Assembly (NCBI RefSeq): GCF_013408985.1 | Contig: NZ_JACBZT010000001.1 | Coordinates: 5,312,836-5,376,835 of the forward strand | Direction: 5' to 3' | DNA: 64,000 nt | Source of the DNA: Petropleomorpha daqingensis | Lineage (GTDB): Bacteria; Actinomycetota; Actinomycetes; Mycobacteriales; Geodermatophilaceae | Shown: in pieces, positions 7,870 to 16,244 of the stretch | How positions within the stretch are numbered: position 1 is the stretch's first letter | How the letters are laid out: each line of letters starts with the position of its first letter | Translations under genes and position numbers: made by a program | Notes under the pieces: model-generated | Told to the model about the DNA's origin: nothing | Database searches by the model: none | What the model saw: the letters and a program-made list of their open reading frames with translations, nothing else

Positions 7870-8433
7870 TCAGCGCAGGACGCGGTGGTGGAGAAAGGCG
7901 ACTCCCGAGCCGAAGGTGCGGGTCTCGAGGAGTTCGAGGTCCACCCGGCGCTCCTGCCGGGGGAAGAACGGGATCCCCCCGCCGACGAGGACCGGGTAGA
8001 CCCGGACCCGGTACTCGTCGATCAGACCGAGCGCAGCGGCCTCGCCGGCGAGGGTCGCGCCGCCGATCGCGATGTCGCCCTCCCCCGGCTCGGCCCGCAG
8101 CCGCGCGATCTCCTCCGCCAAGCCGCTGGAGGCCAGGCGGGCGTTGCCCTCCACCGCCGTCAGCGTGGTCGAGAAGACCACCTTGGGCAGCGCCTTCCAC
8201 AGCTCGGCGAACTCGTGCATCGGGAAGTCCAGCCCCGGCGGCTGGTCGGTGGTCTCCCAGAGCACCATCGACTCGTAGAGCCGCCGTCCGAGCAGGTGGA
8301 CGCCGAGCTGCCGGACCTCGTCGGTGGCGAAGCGGAAGACCTCCTCGTCAGGCGCCGTCCAGGTGAAGCCGCCGTCCGGCCCGACGATGTAGCCGTCGAG
8401 CGAGACGGCCATCGAGCAGGTCACGCGTCGCAT
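7870..8433 (-). CDS. Dihydrofolate reductase family protein (RibD C-terminal fold)
   Basis: The 187-residue protein matches the RibD C-terminal/DHFR-like family (YyaP/YwjB type): MRRVTCSMAVSLDGYI at the N-terminus, LLGRRLYESM near residue 48, KVVFSTTL near 86, DIAIGGATLAGEA near 118 and PVLVGGGIPFF near 140. Family members bind NADPH; most have no assigned reaction and are common accessory reductases in actinobacteria. The ATG at 8431-8433 follows AGAGGAC. It is divergent from gpsA with only 57 bases between starts. Confidence 0.9.
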   Translation of the reverse strand: MRRVTCSMAVSLDGYIVGPDGGFTWTAPDEEVFRFATDEVRQLGVHLLGRRLYESMVLWETTDQPPGLDFPMHEFAELWKALPKVVFSTTLTAVEGNARLASSGLAEEIARLRAEPGEGDIAIGGATLAGEAAALGLIDEYRVRVYPVLVGGGIPFFPRQERRVDLELLETRTFGSGVAFLHHRVLR

Positions 8434-8490
8434 CAGGGGTCCTCTCTCGGTGGTGTCGGCCAGGATCGTCGTGCACGAGGGAGGGTGTCG

Positions 8491-9492
8491 ATGAGGGTGA
8501 CCGTGCTCGGGGCCGGATCGTGGGGGACGACGGTCGCCGCGCTGCTGTGCCGGCGCGACCACGAGGTGCTGCTGTGGGCGCGCAACCCGGACGTCGCCGC
8601 CGAGGTGGCCGAGCAGCGCAGCAACGAGGCCTACCTGCCGGGTTCCCGGCTGCCGGCCCGGCTGCGGGCGACCGCCGACCTCGAGCAGGCCGCTCGGCAC
8701 GCCGAGCTGCTCGTGGTCGGCGTCCCGACGGCCGCCTTCCGGGAGACGCTGGTGAACGTCCGGCCGCACCTGGCGCCGTGGTTCCCGGTGGTGAGCCTCA
8801 GCAAGGGGCTCGAGCGCGGCACCCACCTGCGCATGACCGAGGTGATCAAGCAGGTGCTGCCGGGGCGGCCGGCCGCGGCGTTGACGGGGCCGAACCTGGC
8901 GCGGGAGATCATGTCCGGCCAGGCGGCAGCCAGCGTGATCGCGACCGAGGACCTGACGGTCGCCGCGGCGCTGCAGCGCGAGGTGGAGCGCGGGCTGTTC
9001 CGCGTGTACACCCACCACGACGTCATCGGGTGCGAGATCGGCGGTGCGTTCAAGAACGTCATCGCCATCGCCACCGGCATCGCGGAGGGGCTCGGCGTCG
9101 GGGACAACACGCGCGCCGCGGTGATGTCCCGCGGCCTGGCCGAGCTGACCACGCTGGCCGTGGCCATGGGGGGCGAGGCGACCACCCTGGCCGGGTTGGC
9201 CGGCATGGGCGACATGGTGGCCACCTGCATGAGCCCGCAGAGCCGCAACCGGCACGTCGGCGAGCAGCTCGGCCTCGGCCGGTCCCTGGAGCAGGTGCTC
9301 GGCGAGATGCGCATGGTCGCCGAGGGCGTGAAGACGGTCGCCACGGTGGTGGAGCTGGCCGACCGGCACGGCCTGCACATGCCGATCGCGCGGACCATCC
9401 ACGACGTCGTCAACGGCCGGATCCGGGCGGCCGACGCCTACCGGGGCCTGCGCGGCGCCGTCCCTGCCGGGCACGAGTCCCAGCCCGGGTGA
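8491..9492 (+). CDS. gpsA: NAD(P)-dependent glycerol-3-phosphate dehydrogenase
   Basis: GpsA reduces dihydroxyacetone phosphate to sn-glycerol 3-phosphate, the backbone for phospholipids. The 333-residue protein has the N-terminal Rossmann motif VLGAGSWGTT, the GPNLAREI segment (near residue 131), the catalytic-lysine region GGAFKNVIAIATGIAEGLGVGDNTRAA (given here by its key part FKNVIAIATG, near residue 190) and GLAGMGDM. Length is normal. ATG 8491 has GAGGGAGG upstream. The gene stands alone, ending at a strong bidirectional terminator. An additional gpsA elsewhere in the chromosome is possible, as many actinobacteria have two. Confidence 0.95.
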   Translation: MRVTVLGAGSWGTTVAALLCRRDHEVLLWARNPDVAAEVAEQRSNEAYLPGSRLPARLRATADLEQAARHAELLVVGVPTAAFRETLVNVRPHLAPWFPVVSLSKGLERGTHLRMTEVIKQVLPGRPAAALTGPNLAREIMSGQAAASVIATEDLTVAAALQREVERGLFRVYTHHDVIGCEIGGAFKNVIAIATGIAEGLGVGDNTRAAVMSRGLAELTTLAVAMGGEATTLAGLAGMGDMVATCMSPQSRNRHVGEQLGLGRSLEQVLGEMRMVAEGVKTVATVVELADRHGLHMPIARTIHDVVNGRIRAADAYRGLRGAVPAGHESQPG

Positions 9493-9500
9493 TGCGGAAC

Positions 9501-9545
9501 GGGACGGAGCCCGCCCGGTCGGGGTGACCAGGCGGGCTCCGTCCC
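9501..9545. terminator. Bidirectional terminator hairpin between gpsA and the binding-protein gene
   Basis: GGGACGGAGCCCGCC (9501-9515) pairs perfectly with GGCGGGCTCCGTCCC (9531-9545) around a 15-base loop. It lies between the convergent stops at 9492 and 9555, so it can end transcription in both directions. No U-tract follows, as is usual in high-GC actinobacteria. Confidence 0.85.
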
Positions 9546-9554
9546 GCTCACGGG

Positions 9555-11267
9555 TTACTTCCGCAGCGACCAGTCGTCGGAGTTCCAGAGGACCCCGCTC
9601 TGGCTGGCGTTGTTCCGCACGTTCTGCAGCGCGCTGTCGTACGCCACCAGGGTCGGCTTCTGGTAGAGCGGGATGGTCGCCATCTGCTCCCAGAGCAGCC
9701 GGTCGGCCGCGTTGGCGTCGGCCGCCAGCTGGGTGAGGTCCTGGTCCGTGGCGATCTTGTCCAGCAGCGCGTCGATCGCGGCGGTGCCGGCCCGGGAGAC
9801 GTTCTGGCCGAAGCCGCGGGCGGGCGACTGGTACGACGGGATCAGGCTGGTCGCGAACGGCGAGCCGGTCGAGGCGAACAGCGCGATCTGGAACCCGCCG
9901 GCGACCACCGAGGTGGGCGAGTCGGGCCCGCTGAACAGGTCGGGGTTCGGGTTGAAGGTCACCTCGATGCCGGCCTGCGCGAGCTGCTGCGCCATGACCG
10001 TGATCGTGGACTCGCGCAGCGGGTTGCCCGGCGTGGTGTCGATCGTGAAGGACAGCCGCTGGCGGCCCTTGGCGTAGACCCCGTCGGTCCCGAGCTCGTA
10101 CCCGGCCTTCTCGAGCAGGGCCTTGGCGCCGGCGATGTCCTGCGCGTCGTACTGCTGGGGGGCGTTGTCCTGGTACTGCGGCTGGTTGTTGACGTACAGG
10201 TGGTTGTCCAGCACCTTCGCGTCCGGCGCGATCTGGCCGACCGTCTGGTCGACGATCTCCTGGCGGTCCAGCGCCATCGCGAAGGCCCGACGGACGTCGA
10301 CGTCGGCGAGCTGCGGGTCCTGGGTGTTGAAGTCCAGGTGCTCGAACGTCAGCCCGAAGGTGCTCTCGCTGGTGACGCCCTGGAGGTTCCCCAGCTGGTC
10401 GACCAGGTCGAGCTGCGGCTGCGGGTGGATGACGTCGAGCTCGTGGTTCTCCAGGCCCTGGACCTGCGCCGTCGGGTCGGCGCCCACGCCGGTGAAGACG
10501 AGCCGGCTCAGCTTCGGCGCGGCACCCCAGTACGTCGGGTTCGGGGTGAGGACGGCGGTCTGGTCCGCGACGTCGATGTTGGTCTTCTTCAGCTGCCACG
10601 GGCCGCCGGAGATGTCCTCGGGCAGGCCGTCGGCGATCGCCCAGCCGGCGTCGAAGGTGGCGCACTGCTTGGTCGCGTCGGGGTCGGCCAGCAGGTGGGC
10701 CGGCAGCAGCGGCTGCGAGCCGGAGAAGAGGCTCTGCCAGTCGGCGAACGGCGTGGCGTAGGTGACGGTGACGGTCCGGCCGTCGTCCGAGCCCGTGACG
10801 GCGCTGATGTTCTCCAGGCCGGCCGTGCTCATGGTGCCGTCGCAGCCGCCCTGGTCGGGCGTGGTGCTGACGTGCCAGGTGTAAGCGAAGTCGTCGGCGG
10901 AGATGGCGGTGCCGTCGCTCCAGACCGCCGCCGGGTTCAGGTGGTAGACGGTGGTCTGGTGCCCGTCGACGACGCTGTTCTCCGGCTCGTCGGCGAGCAG
11001 CTCGCGGTCGTACCGCACGGTGAAGTCGGGCTGCACGATGAACGCCGAGGGCAGCACCCGGCCGAGCAGGTCCTGCACCGTCGTCGTGTTGCCGGCGGCG
11101 ATGTACGGGAAGAGGTTCTCCGGCCACGAGTCCGCGACGCCATAGGTGGCGGAGCCGCCGCCGTCCGCGGGGGTCTGCGCGGTGCCTGCGCAGCCGGACA
11201 GCGTGAGCGCTGCCGCAGCGGCCGCCGCGAGCATCGTGGCGCGTGGGTACTTCACGGGGACGTGCAT
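9555..11267 (-). CDS. Family 5 ABC transporter substrate-binding lipoprotein (orphan)
   Basis: The 570-residue protein has a lipoprotein signal peptide with lipobox LSGC (Cys26) and the SBP family 5 architecture for peptide or nickel-type ABC importers ([24 protein letters not shown] region, [16 protein letters not shown] near residue 322, [12 protein letters not shown] near 480). It is exported and anchored to the outer face of the membrane. No permease or ATPase genes are adjacent, so it either feeds a distant Opp/Dpp system or is a solitary receptor. The likely ligand is an oligopeptide, but these proteins also bind sugars and other small molecules. The only upstream Shine-Dalgarno-like sequence (AGGAG) is rather far, 13 bases, from the ATG. 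Confidence 0.88.
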   Translation of the reverse strand: MHVPVKYPRATMLAAAAAAALTLSGCAGTAQTPADGGGSATYGVADSWPENLFPYIAAGNTTTVQDLLGRVLPSAFIVQPDFTVRYDRELLADEPENSVVDGHQTTVYHLNPAAVWSDGTAISADDFAYTWHVSTTPDQGGCDGTMSTAGLENISAVTGSDDGRTVTVTYATPFADWQSLFSGSQPLLPAHLLADPDATKQCATFDAGWAIADGLPEDISGGPWQLKKTNIDVADQTAVLTPNPTYWGAAPKLSRLVFTGVGADPTAQVQGLENHELDVIHPQPQLDLVDQLGNLQGVTSESTFGLTFEHLDFNTQDPQLADVDVRRAFAMALDRQEIVDQTVGQIAPDAKVLDNHLYVNNQPQYQDNAPQQYDAQDIAGAKALLEKAGYELGTDGVYAKGRQRLSFTIDTTPGNPLRESTITVMAQQLAQAGIEVTFNPNPDLFSGPDSPTSVVAGGFQIALFASTGSPFATSLIPSYQSPARGFGQNVSRAGTAAIDALLDKIATDQDLTQLAADANAADRLLWEQMATIPLYQKPTLVAYDSALQNVRNNASQSGVLWNSDDWSLRK

Positions 11268-11438
11268 GGGGGGTCAGGTGCTCCTGTGCGTCTGGGGCGG
11301 ACGGCGAAGGGCCGGTCCGGGGCGCGTCGGTCGGCGGCACTGCTGCCGCGAACGCACCAGGAGCACCTTCGGCACCCCGGCGACGGCGCTTGAGCCAGCG
11401 GGATTGAGGCCTGCGCCACACCGAGCGCGCGCGGGAGC

Positions 11439-13748
11439 TCAGCCCTCGGCCGAGCGGATCGCCCGCCAGACCCGCATCGGCGTGGTCGGCATGTCGATGT
11501 GCCGGACCCCGAGGTGCGCCACCGCGTCGACGACGGCGTTCTGCACGGCCGGCGTCGAGCCGATCGTGCCGGCCTCGCCGATCCCCTTCGCGCCGAGCGG
11601 GTTGTAGGCGGTCGGCGTCTCGGTGGTGACCAGCTCGAAGGTCGGCACCTCGGTCGCCGAGACGATCGGGTAGTCGGCGAACGTCGACGTCGTGGGGTTG
11701 CCGTCGGCGTCGAAGAGCACCTCCTCGAGCAGCGCCTGGGCCGCGCCCTGCGCCAGGCCGCCGTGCCGCTGCCCCTCGGCGATCAGCGGGTTGAGGATCG
11801 TGCCGGCGTCGTCCAGCGCGACCAGCCGGACCAGGTCGGCCTTGCCCGACTCGACGTCGACCTCGACCACCGCGACGTGCGCGCCGAACGGGTAGGTCGC
11901 CCCCGGCTGGCCGAACGTGGTGTGCACGAACAGCCGCTCGGCCCCGGCCAGCGCGGCGTACGAGACGCCGGACCCCGGGACGCCGGCCACCCGCAGACCG
12001 CCCAGCTCCCGGTCGACCACGAGGTCGGCGGCGTCGACCTCCAGCTGCTCGGCCGCTCGCTCGCGGGCCAGCTGCAGCAGCTCGGTCGCCGCCTGGCGCA
12101 CCGCGGCCCCGCCCAGCTGCAGGCTGCGCGAGCCGCCGGTGCCGCCGCCCCGGGGCACGAGGTCGGTGTCGCCCCACCGCACGGTGATCCGCTCCACCGG
12201 GATGCCGAGCTCCTCGCTGGCCAGCATCGCCCAGACCGTCGAGTGACCCTGCCCGTGCGGCGAGGTGCCGGTGAGGATGGTCGCCGAACCGTCCGGGTGG
12301 ATCTCGACGGTGGCGTCCTCCTTCGGGCCACCGGCCTCGGCTCCCCCGCCGGTGATCTCCACGTACACCGACAGCCCGATGCCCAGCTGCCGGACCTCGC
12401 CCCGCTCCCGCCGCCGCGCCTGCTCGGCGCGCAGCCCGGCGTAGTCCGCGGTCTCGAGCACGCGGTCCAGCGCCGCGGCGTAGTCGCCGCAGTCGTAGAC
12501 CGCGCCGGTGGGCGTGGTGTGCGGCTCGTCGAAGGGCGGCAGCAGGTTGCGCCGGCGCACCTCGGCCGGGTCCGCGCCGAGCTCCGCGGCGAACAGGTCG
12601 ACGGCCCGCTCGATCGCGGCGGTGGCCTCCGGCCGGCCGGCGCCGCGGTACGCACCGACCGGGGTGGTGTTGGTGACGACGCTGGCGAACGAGGTCTGCA
12701 CCACCGGGATGTCGTAGACGCCGGGCGCCATGAGCGCGGTGAGGCTGGGCAGCATCGCGCCGAACTTCGGGTAGGCGCCGGCGTCCTGCACCACGTGGAT
12801 GCGGTAGGCCCGGATCCGGCCGTCCCGGTCGCCGCCGATCGTGATCGTCTGGACCTGGGCCCGGCCGTGCGCCATCCCGATCATGTTCTCCGAGCGGGTC
12901 TCGACCCACCGCACGGGCCGGCCGAGCTGCCGGGCGGCCAGGGCGACCACTGCGTGCTCCGGGTCGGCGCCGAACTTCGCCCCGAACGCGCCGCCGACGT
13001 CGGGCGTGACGATCCGCAGATCGGCGTCGGCCACGCCGAGCATGGTGCCGAGCACCGTCTTGCTGATCTGCGCGCCCTGGTTGGGCAGCCATACGGTGAG
13101 CCGGCCGGCGTCGTCCTGGGCCGCGGCGGCGGCGCGCACCTCCAGCGGCGCGACGGCGACCCGCTGGTTGACGATCTCGCGGGTGACCACCACCTCGCAG
13201 CCGGCGAAGGGGTCCTCCCCCGCCGCCTCCCGCCCCAGCGCGACGTTGGAGCCGGCATCGGGGAACAGCAGCACGTCGCCGGCCAGCGCCTCGCGGGGGT
13301 CGACGACGACCGGCAGCGGCTCGTAGTCGACCGCGACCAGCTCGGCGGCGTCCTCGCCGCTCCAGCGGTCCTCGGTGAGGACGACGGCCACCGGCTCACC
13401 GACGTAGCGGACGACGTCGCGGGCCAGCAGCGGCTGCGCCATCGCGCCCGGGTAGGCCCGCATCGCGGGCTGCTGCGGCGGTGCGCCGGCCAGGTCGTCG
13501 GCGGTCAGGACGGCGACCACGCCCGGGACGCCGACCGCGCCCGAGGGGTCGATCGCGGTGATGCGGGCGTGCGCCACCGGGGAGCGGACGAAGGTGGCGT
13601 GCACCGCACCGGCCAGCCGCTCGTCGACGAGGTCGTCGGTGTAGACGGCGCCGCGGGTGAGGAAGCCCGGGTCCTCGACCCGCAGGACCCGCGTGCCGAG
13701 GATGCTGCCGCGGAGCTCGCCGGCGGGCGCTTCGGTGGTGTCGGTCAC
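11439..13748 (-). CDS. Xanthine dehydrogenase/CoxL-family molybdopterin-binding subunit, form II (orphan)
   Basis: The 769-residue protein is the large subunit of a molybdenum hydroxylase. It has the N-terminal Ald_Xan_dh hammerhead domain ([18 protein letters not shown] onward), the MoCo-binding domain with [11 protein letters not shown] near residue 245, and the C-terminal GAKGIGEAG, whose glutamate is the conserved active-site base. The active-site loop reads AYRGAGR, the form II signature; true aerobic CO dehydrogenases have AYXCSFR. It therefore probably hydroxylates an aldehyde, purine or other heterocycle rather than CO. The FAD (CoxM) and iron-sulfur (CoxS) subunits it needs are not next to it. 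GTG 13746-13748 is the chosen start, just before the conserved region. Confidence 0.88.
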   Translation of the reverse strand: MTDTTEAPAGELRGSILGTRVLRVEDPGFLTRGAVYTDDLVDERLAGAVHATFVRSPVAHARITAIDPSGAVGVPGVVAVLTADDLAGAPPQQPAMRAYPGAMAQPLLARDVVRYVGEPVAVVLTEDRWSGEDAAELVAVDYEPLPVVVDPREALAGDVLLFPDAGSNVALGREAAGEDPFAGCEVVVTREIVNQRVAVAPLEVRAAAAAQDDAGRLTVWLPNQGAQISKTVLGTMLGVADADLRIVTPDVGGAFGAKFGADPEHAVVALAARQLGRPVRWVETRSENMIGMAHGRAQVQTITIGGDRDGRIRAYRIHVVQDAGAYPKFGAMLPSLTALMAPGVYDIPVVQTSFASVVTNTTPVGAYRGAGRPEATAAIERAVDLFAAELGADPAEVRRRNLLPPFDEPHTTPTGAVYDCGDYAAALDRVLETADYAGLRAEQARRRERGEVRQLGIGLSVYVEITGGGAEAGGPKEDATVEIHPDGSATILTGTSPHGQGHSTVWAMLASEELGIPVERITVRWGDTDLVPRGGGTGGSRSLQLGGAAVRQAATELLQLARERAAEQLEVDAADLVVDRELGGLRVAGVPGSGVSYAALAGAERLFVHTTFGQPGATYPFGAHVAVVEVDVESGKADLVRLVALDDAGTILNPLIAEGQRHGGLAQGAAQALLEEVLFDADGNPTTSTFADYPIVSATEVPTFELVTTETPTAYNPLGAKGIGEAGTIGSTPAVQNAVVDAVAHLGVRHIDMPTTPMRVWRAIRSAEG

Positions 13749-13874
13749 GGCCGCATTCTGCGCCGCGCAGCTGACCGCCCCGGTGCCCCCGCCGCGGCGC
13801 GATGATTTCTGCGGCGGCGAGCCGTCTCTTCCCCGCGGGCTCCCGCCCACCCGATCAACTGCGGAGGAGATGCG

Positions 13875-14288
13875 ATGTCCGTCCAGCTGAACCCGTACCT
13901 GAGCTTCCGCGACAACACCCGCCAGGCGATGGAGTTCTACTCCTCCGTCTTCGGCGGCACCCTGACGATCTCCACGTTCAAGGAGTACCAGGCGTCGTCG
14001 GACCCGTCGGAGGACGACCTGGTCATGCACAGCCAGCTCGAGGGCGACCACGGCGTGGTCTTCATGGCGTCGGACACCCCCAGCCGGATGGAGTACAAGC
14101 CGGGCACGAACTTCAGCATGTCGCTGTCCGGGGACGACGAGACCGTGCTGCGGGGCTGGTTCGACCGGCTCGCCGACGGCGGCACGGTGACCATGCCGCT
14201 GGACAAGGCGCCGTGGGGCGACCTGTTCGGCATGTGCACCGACAAGTTCGGCATCGCCTGGCTGGTCAACGTCTCCGGCCAGGGCTGA
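13875..14288 (+). CDS. VOC family protein (PhnB-like)
   Basis: The 137-residue protein has the paired beta-alpha-beta-beta-beta modules of the glyoxalase/bleomycin-resistance (VOC) fold, in the PhnB/YjdN arrangement: LNPYLSFRDNTRQAMEFY at the start and GDLFGMCTDKFGIAW near the end. Members are small cytoplasmic proteins, often dimeric, many of unknown substrate. ATG 13875 follows GGAGGAGA. It is a single-gene unit ending at a hairpin. Confidence 0.88.
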   Translation: MSVQLNPYLSFRDNTRQAMEFYSSVFGGTLTISTFKEYQASSDPSEDDLVMHSQLEGDHGVVFMASDTPSRMEYKPGTNFSMSLSGDDETVLRGWFDRLADGGTVTMPLDKAPWGDLFGMCTDKFGIAWLVNVSGQG

Positions 14289-14302
14289 GGACCGGGGCCG
14301 GC

Positions 14303-14331
14303 CGCGGCGGGTGGGGTCAGGACCCGCCGCG
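14303..14331 (+). terminator. Hairpin terminator after the VOC gene
   Basis: CGCGGCGGGT (14303-14312) and ACCCGCCGCG (14322-14331) form a perfect 10-base stem with a 9-base loop, 15 bases after the VOC stop codon. The convergent LysE gene ends at 14420, so it may serve both. Confidence 0.75.
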
Positions 14332-14419
14332 ACCGGGCCGGCGTCAGGAGTTCGGACGACACCGGGGTCACGGGTGCCGCTGCCCTCTCAGAGGACGTGG
14401 CCCCCGCCCAGATACGTCC

Positions 14420-15046
14420 TCACCCGGTGAGCGCCGCGGTGACCCCGACGCCGACCAGCGAGGCCCCGGCGATCCGCTGCGACCAGACGACGACGCCGGG
14501 CCGGCGCAGCCGGGCGAGCGCGGCCGAGGCCACGCCGATCAGCCCCGCGAACCAGACCATCGCCACGGCCACGTCGATCGAGGAGAGCAGCAGGCTCCAC
14601 CCGAGCACCGGCTGCCCGGCCGGCACGAACTGCGGCACGCCGGCCAGGTAGAACATCCCGATCTTGGGGTTGAGCAGGTCGCTGCACAGCCCGGCCGCGA
14701 ACGCGCTGCGCAGCCGGTCCGGATGGCGGCTCGGTGCCGGCGCCGCGACCGGCCGCGCCCGGCGCACCAGCGGCGCCAGCAGGGGCACCAGCCCGAGGAC
14801 GACGAGGTAGCCCGCGCCGGCGAACCGGATGCCGTCGTACACCGCCGGGGAACGGGCCAGGACGCCGGCCAGCCCGATGCCGCTGGCCGCGCCCCACGCC
14901 AGGGAGCCGACCGCGATGCCGGCGGCCGAGGCCGCGCCGAGCCGGGGGCCACCGCGGACCGCGCTTCCGACGACCAGGACGTCGTCCGGCCCGGGGCTCA
15001 GCGACAGGACCGCGGCGAGGAGCACGAAACCCCAGAGGCCGTCCAT
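14420..15046 (-). CDS. LysE/RhtB family amino-acid exporter
   Basis: The 208-residue membrane protein has six predicted hydrophobic segments and the LysE signature in its first loop (LLAAVLSLSPGPDDVLVVGSA, quoted by its core SLSPGPDDVLV near residue 14). A second conserved part, LLNPKIGMFYLAGVPQFV, lies near residue 120. Family members export amino acids such as lysine, threonine or homoserine lactones by proton exchange; the substrate here is not predictable. ATG 15044-15046 is used; longer upstream frames have no support. Confidence 0.88.
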   Translation of the reverse strand: MDGLWGFVLLAAVLSLSPGPDDVLVVGSAVRGGPRLGAASAAGIAVGSLAWGAASGIGLAGVLARSPAVYDGIRFAGAGYLVVLGLVPLLAPLVRRARPVAAPAPSRHPDRLRSAFAAGLCSDLLNPKIGMFYLAGVPQFVPAGQPVLGWSLLLSSIDVAVAMVWFAGLIGVASAALARLRRPGVVVWSQRIAGASLVGVGVTAALTG

Positions 15047-15158
15047 GCCCGGGCGGAGGCGCCGGCGCGCGCCGGGATCCCGAACGGGTGGCGCGCGACG
15101 TCGCGCGCGGGTGCGGCGTGCCCGTCGGTGCCCGCGTGGGGGCGGAGGGTGAGCCGGC

Positions 15159-15806
15159 TCAGAACTGCGGGGCAGCCACCCGAGCGGGGGCCGGTTGGAC
15201 CCAGCCGATCGTCGACGGCTCGCGCAGCGCGACGTCGGGCTGACGGATGCCGAGCTCGGCGAGCGCGTCCTCGAAGCACTCGTGCAGCAGCACGAGGCGC
15301 TCGACCAGCCGCCCGATGTACCGCAGCGACGACGGGACGGCGAACGGCCGCTGCATGAGGAACCAGAAGAAGCGGTCGAGGTCGCGGCCCTCGTCGTACT
15401 CGCGCATCTCCGTCTGGCTCGGCTCGTAGCCGATCGCGGCGAGGAACAGCGTGGCCACCCGGCGGTGCAGGGCGACCGTCGTCCGCGCGTAGGCACCGAC
15501 GGCGTCGTCCACCTGGTCGGCGGTCATCCCCGGCGCGGGGGCCCATCCGTCGGCCGCCGTCGGCGGGCGGACGACCAGCCCGACGGCGCGGCCGAGCAGC
15601 GGCACCAGCCGTGGTCGGTCGGCGTCGGCGAGCAGGTCGTTGGCGTGCCGCAGCACTGCTGCGAGCTCCCTGTCGACGCAGGCCGGGGAGTCGCTGAACG
15701 GCTCACCGGCGAGCAGTGACGTGTACTCCAGGAAGCAGGCGCCCTTGGCAGGGTTCTTGTGCTTGCCCCGGCTCAGGACCGGCAGCAGGTCCGGGATCAC
15801 GGCCAT
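15159..15806 (-). CDS. Conserved actinobacterial protein of unknown function
   Basis: The 215-residue soluble protein starts MAVIPDLLPVLSRGKHKNP and contains GACFLEYTSLLAGEPFSD (residues about 23-40) and CVDRELAAVLRHANDLL. I recall this N-terminal pattern (RGKHxxPxxGACFMEYxSxLAGExWSDxPxCxxPxLA) as widespread in actinobacteria without assigned function. The second half is helical with several conserved-looking aromatic residues (RFFWFLMQRPF). No signal peptide or membrane segment is visible. It could be a regulatory or metal-binding helical bundle; no function should be assigned. Confidence 0.75.
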   Translation of the reverse strand: MAVIPDLLPVLSRGKHKNPAKGACFLEYTSLLAGEPFSDSPACVDRELAAVLRHANDLLADADRPRLVPLLGRAVGLVVRPPTAADGWAPAPGMTADQVDDAVGAYARTTVALHRRVATLFLAAIGYEPSQTEMREYDEGRDLDRFFWFLMQRPFAVPSSLRYIGRLVERLVLLHECFEDALAELGIRQPDVALREPSTIGWVQPAPARVAAPQF

Positions 15807-15860
15807 ACGGCAGGCTAGCCGCGACCGGTGTCCCACCGGGCGGGTTCGCGCGCGGCGGTC

Positions 15861-16178
15861 TCAGGCCGCGGCGCGGTGCCGGCCGGTGGTGCGCTGGACG
15901 GCCGAGGACCAGTTGCTGGCCAGGGCGGCGATGGTCGCCATGGCCTCTTCGTAGATGTCCTCGTGCACGTCGTGGTGCGACTCGGCGACCGGGGCCGGAG
16001 CAGGAGCCGGGGCGGGGGCCGGCTCGGCGGGCGGCTGCTGCGCGCGGACCGCCGCGAACTCCCTCGTGGCGTCGGGCTGGGCCGCGGTGAGCGTGAGGGC
16101 CACCGTCGGGAGCGGACCGGCCGGGGCGGCCGCCACCGGGATCCGCGTGAGCACCTGGGTGTCTCCGGAAGTCGTCAC
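15861..16178 (-). CDS. Small Ala/Pro-rich hypothetical protein
   Basis: From GTG 16176-16178 the frame encodes 105 residues: a threonine- and valine-rich N-terminal part, a PAPAPAPAPAP linker (about residues 53-63), then a short acidic helix (ESHHDVHEDIYEEAMATIAALASNW) ending in a basic tail. No domain is recognised. The low-complexity linker separating two distinct halves is typical of real actinobacterial small proteins, and the frame is divergent from the histidine kinase with a shared 66-base promoter region, which gives modest support. Confidence 0.5.
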   Translation of the reverse strand: MTTSGDTQVLTRIPVAAAPAGPLPTVALTLTAAQPDATREFAAVRAQQPPAEPAPAPAPAPAPVAESHHDVHEDIYEEAMATIAALASNWSSAVQRTTGRHRAAA

Positions 16179-16244
16179 GGCCTTGCTATCGGCGTCCCGG
16201 CGGCGTGCCGTGACCGCTACCGGCAGGCTGCCCGCACCGCCATC

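Noticed and set aside
7870..13092. A 1740-codon open frame on the minus strand spanning several genes
   Set aside because: It crosses gpsA (opposite strand), two other genes and a terminator. Very GC-rich DNA leaves few stop codons in such frames; only its last part (DHFR-like protein) is real.
11439..13748. Aerobic carbon monoxide dehydrogenase large subunit
   Set aside because: The active-site loop is AYRGAGR (form II), not the AYXCSFR of true CO dehydrogenases, and the medium and small subunit genes are absent.
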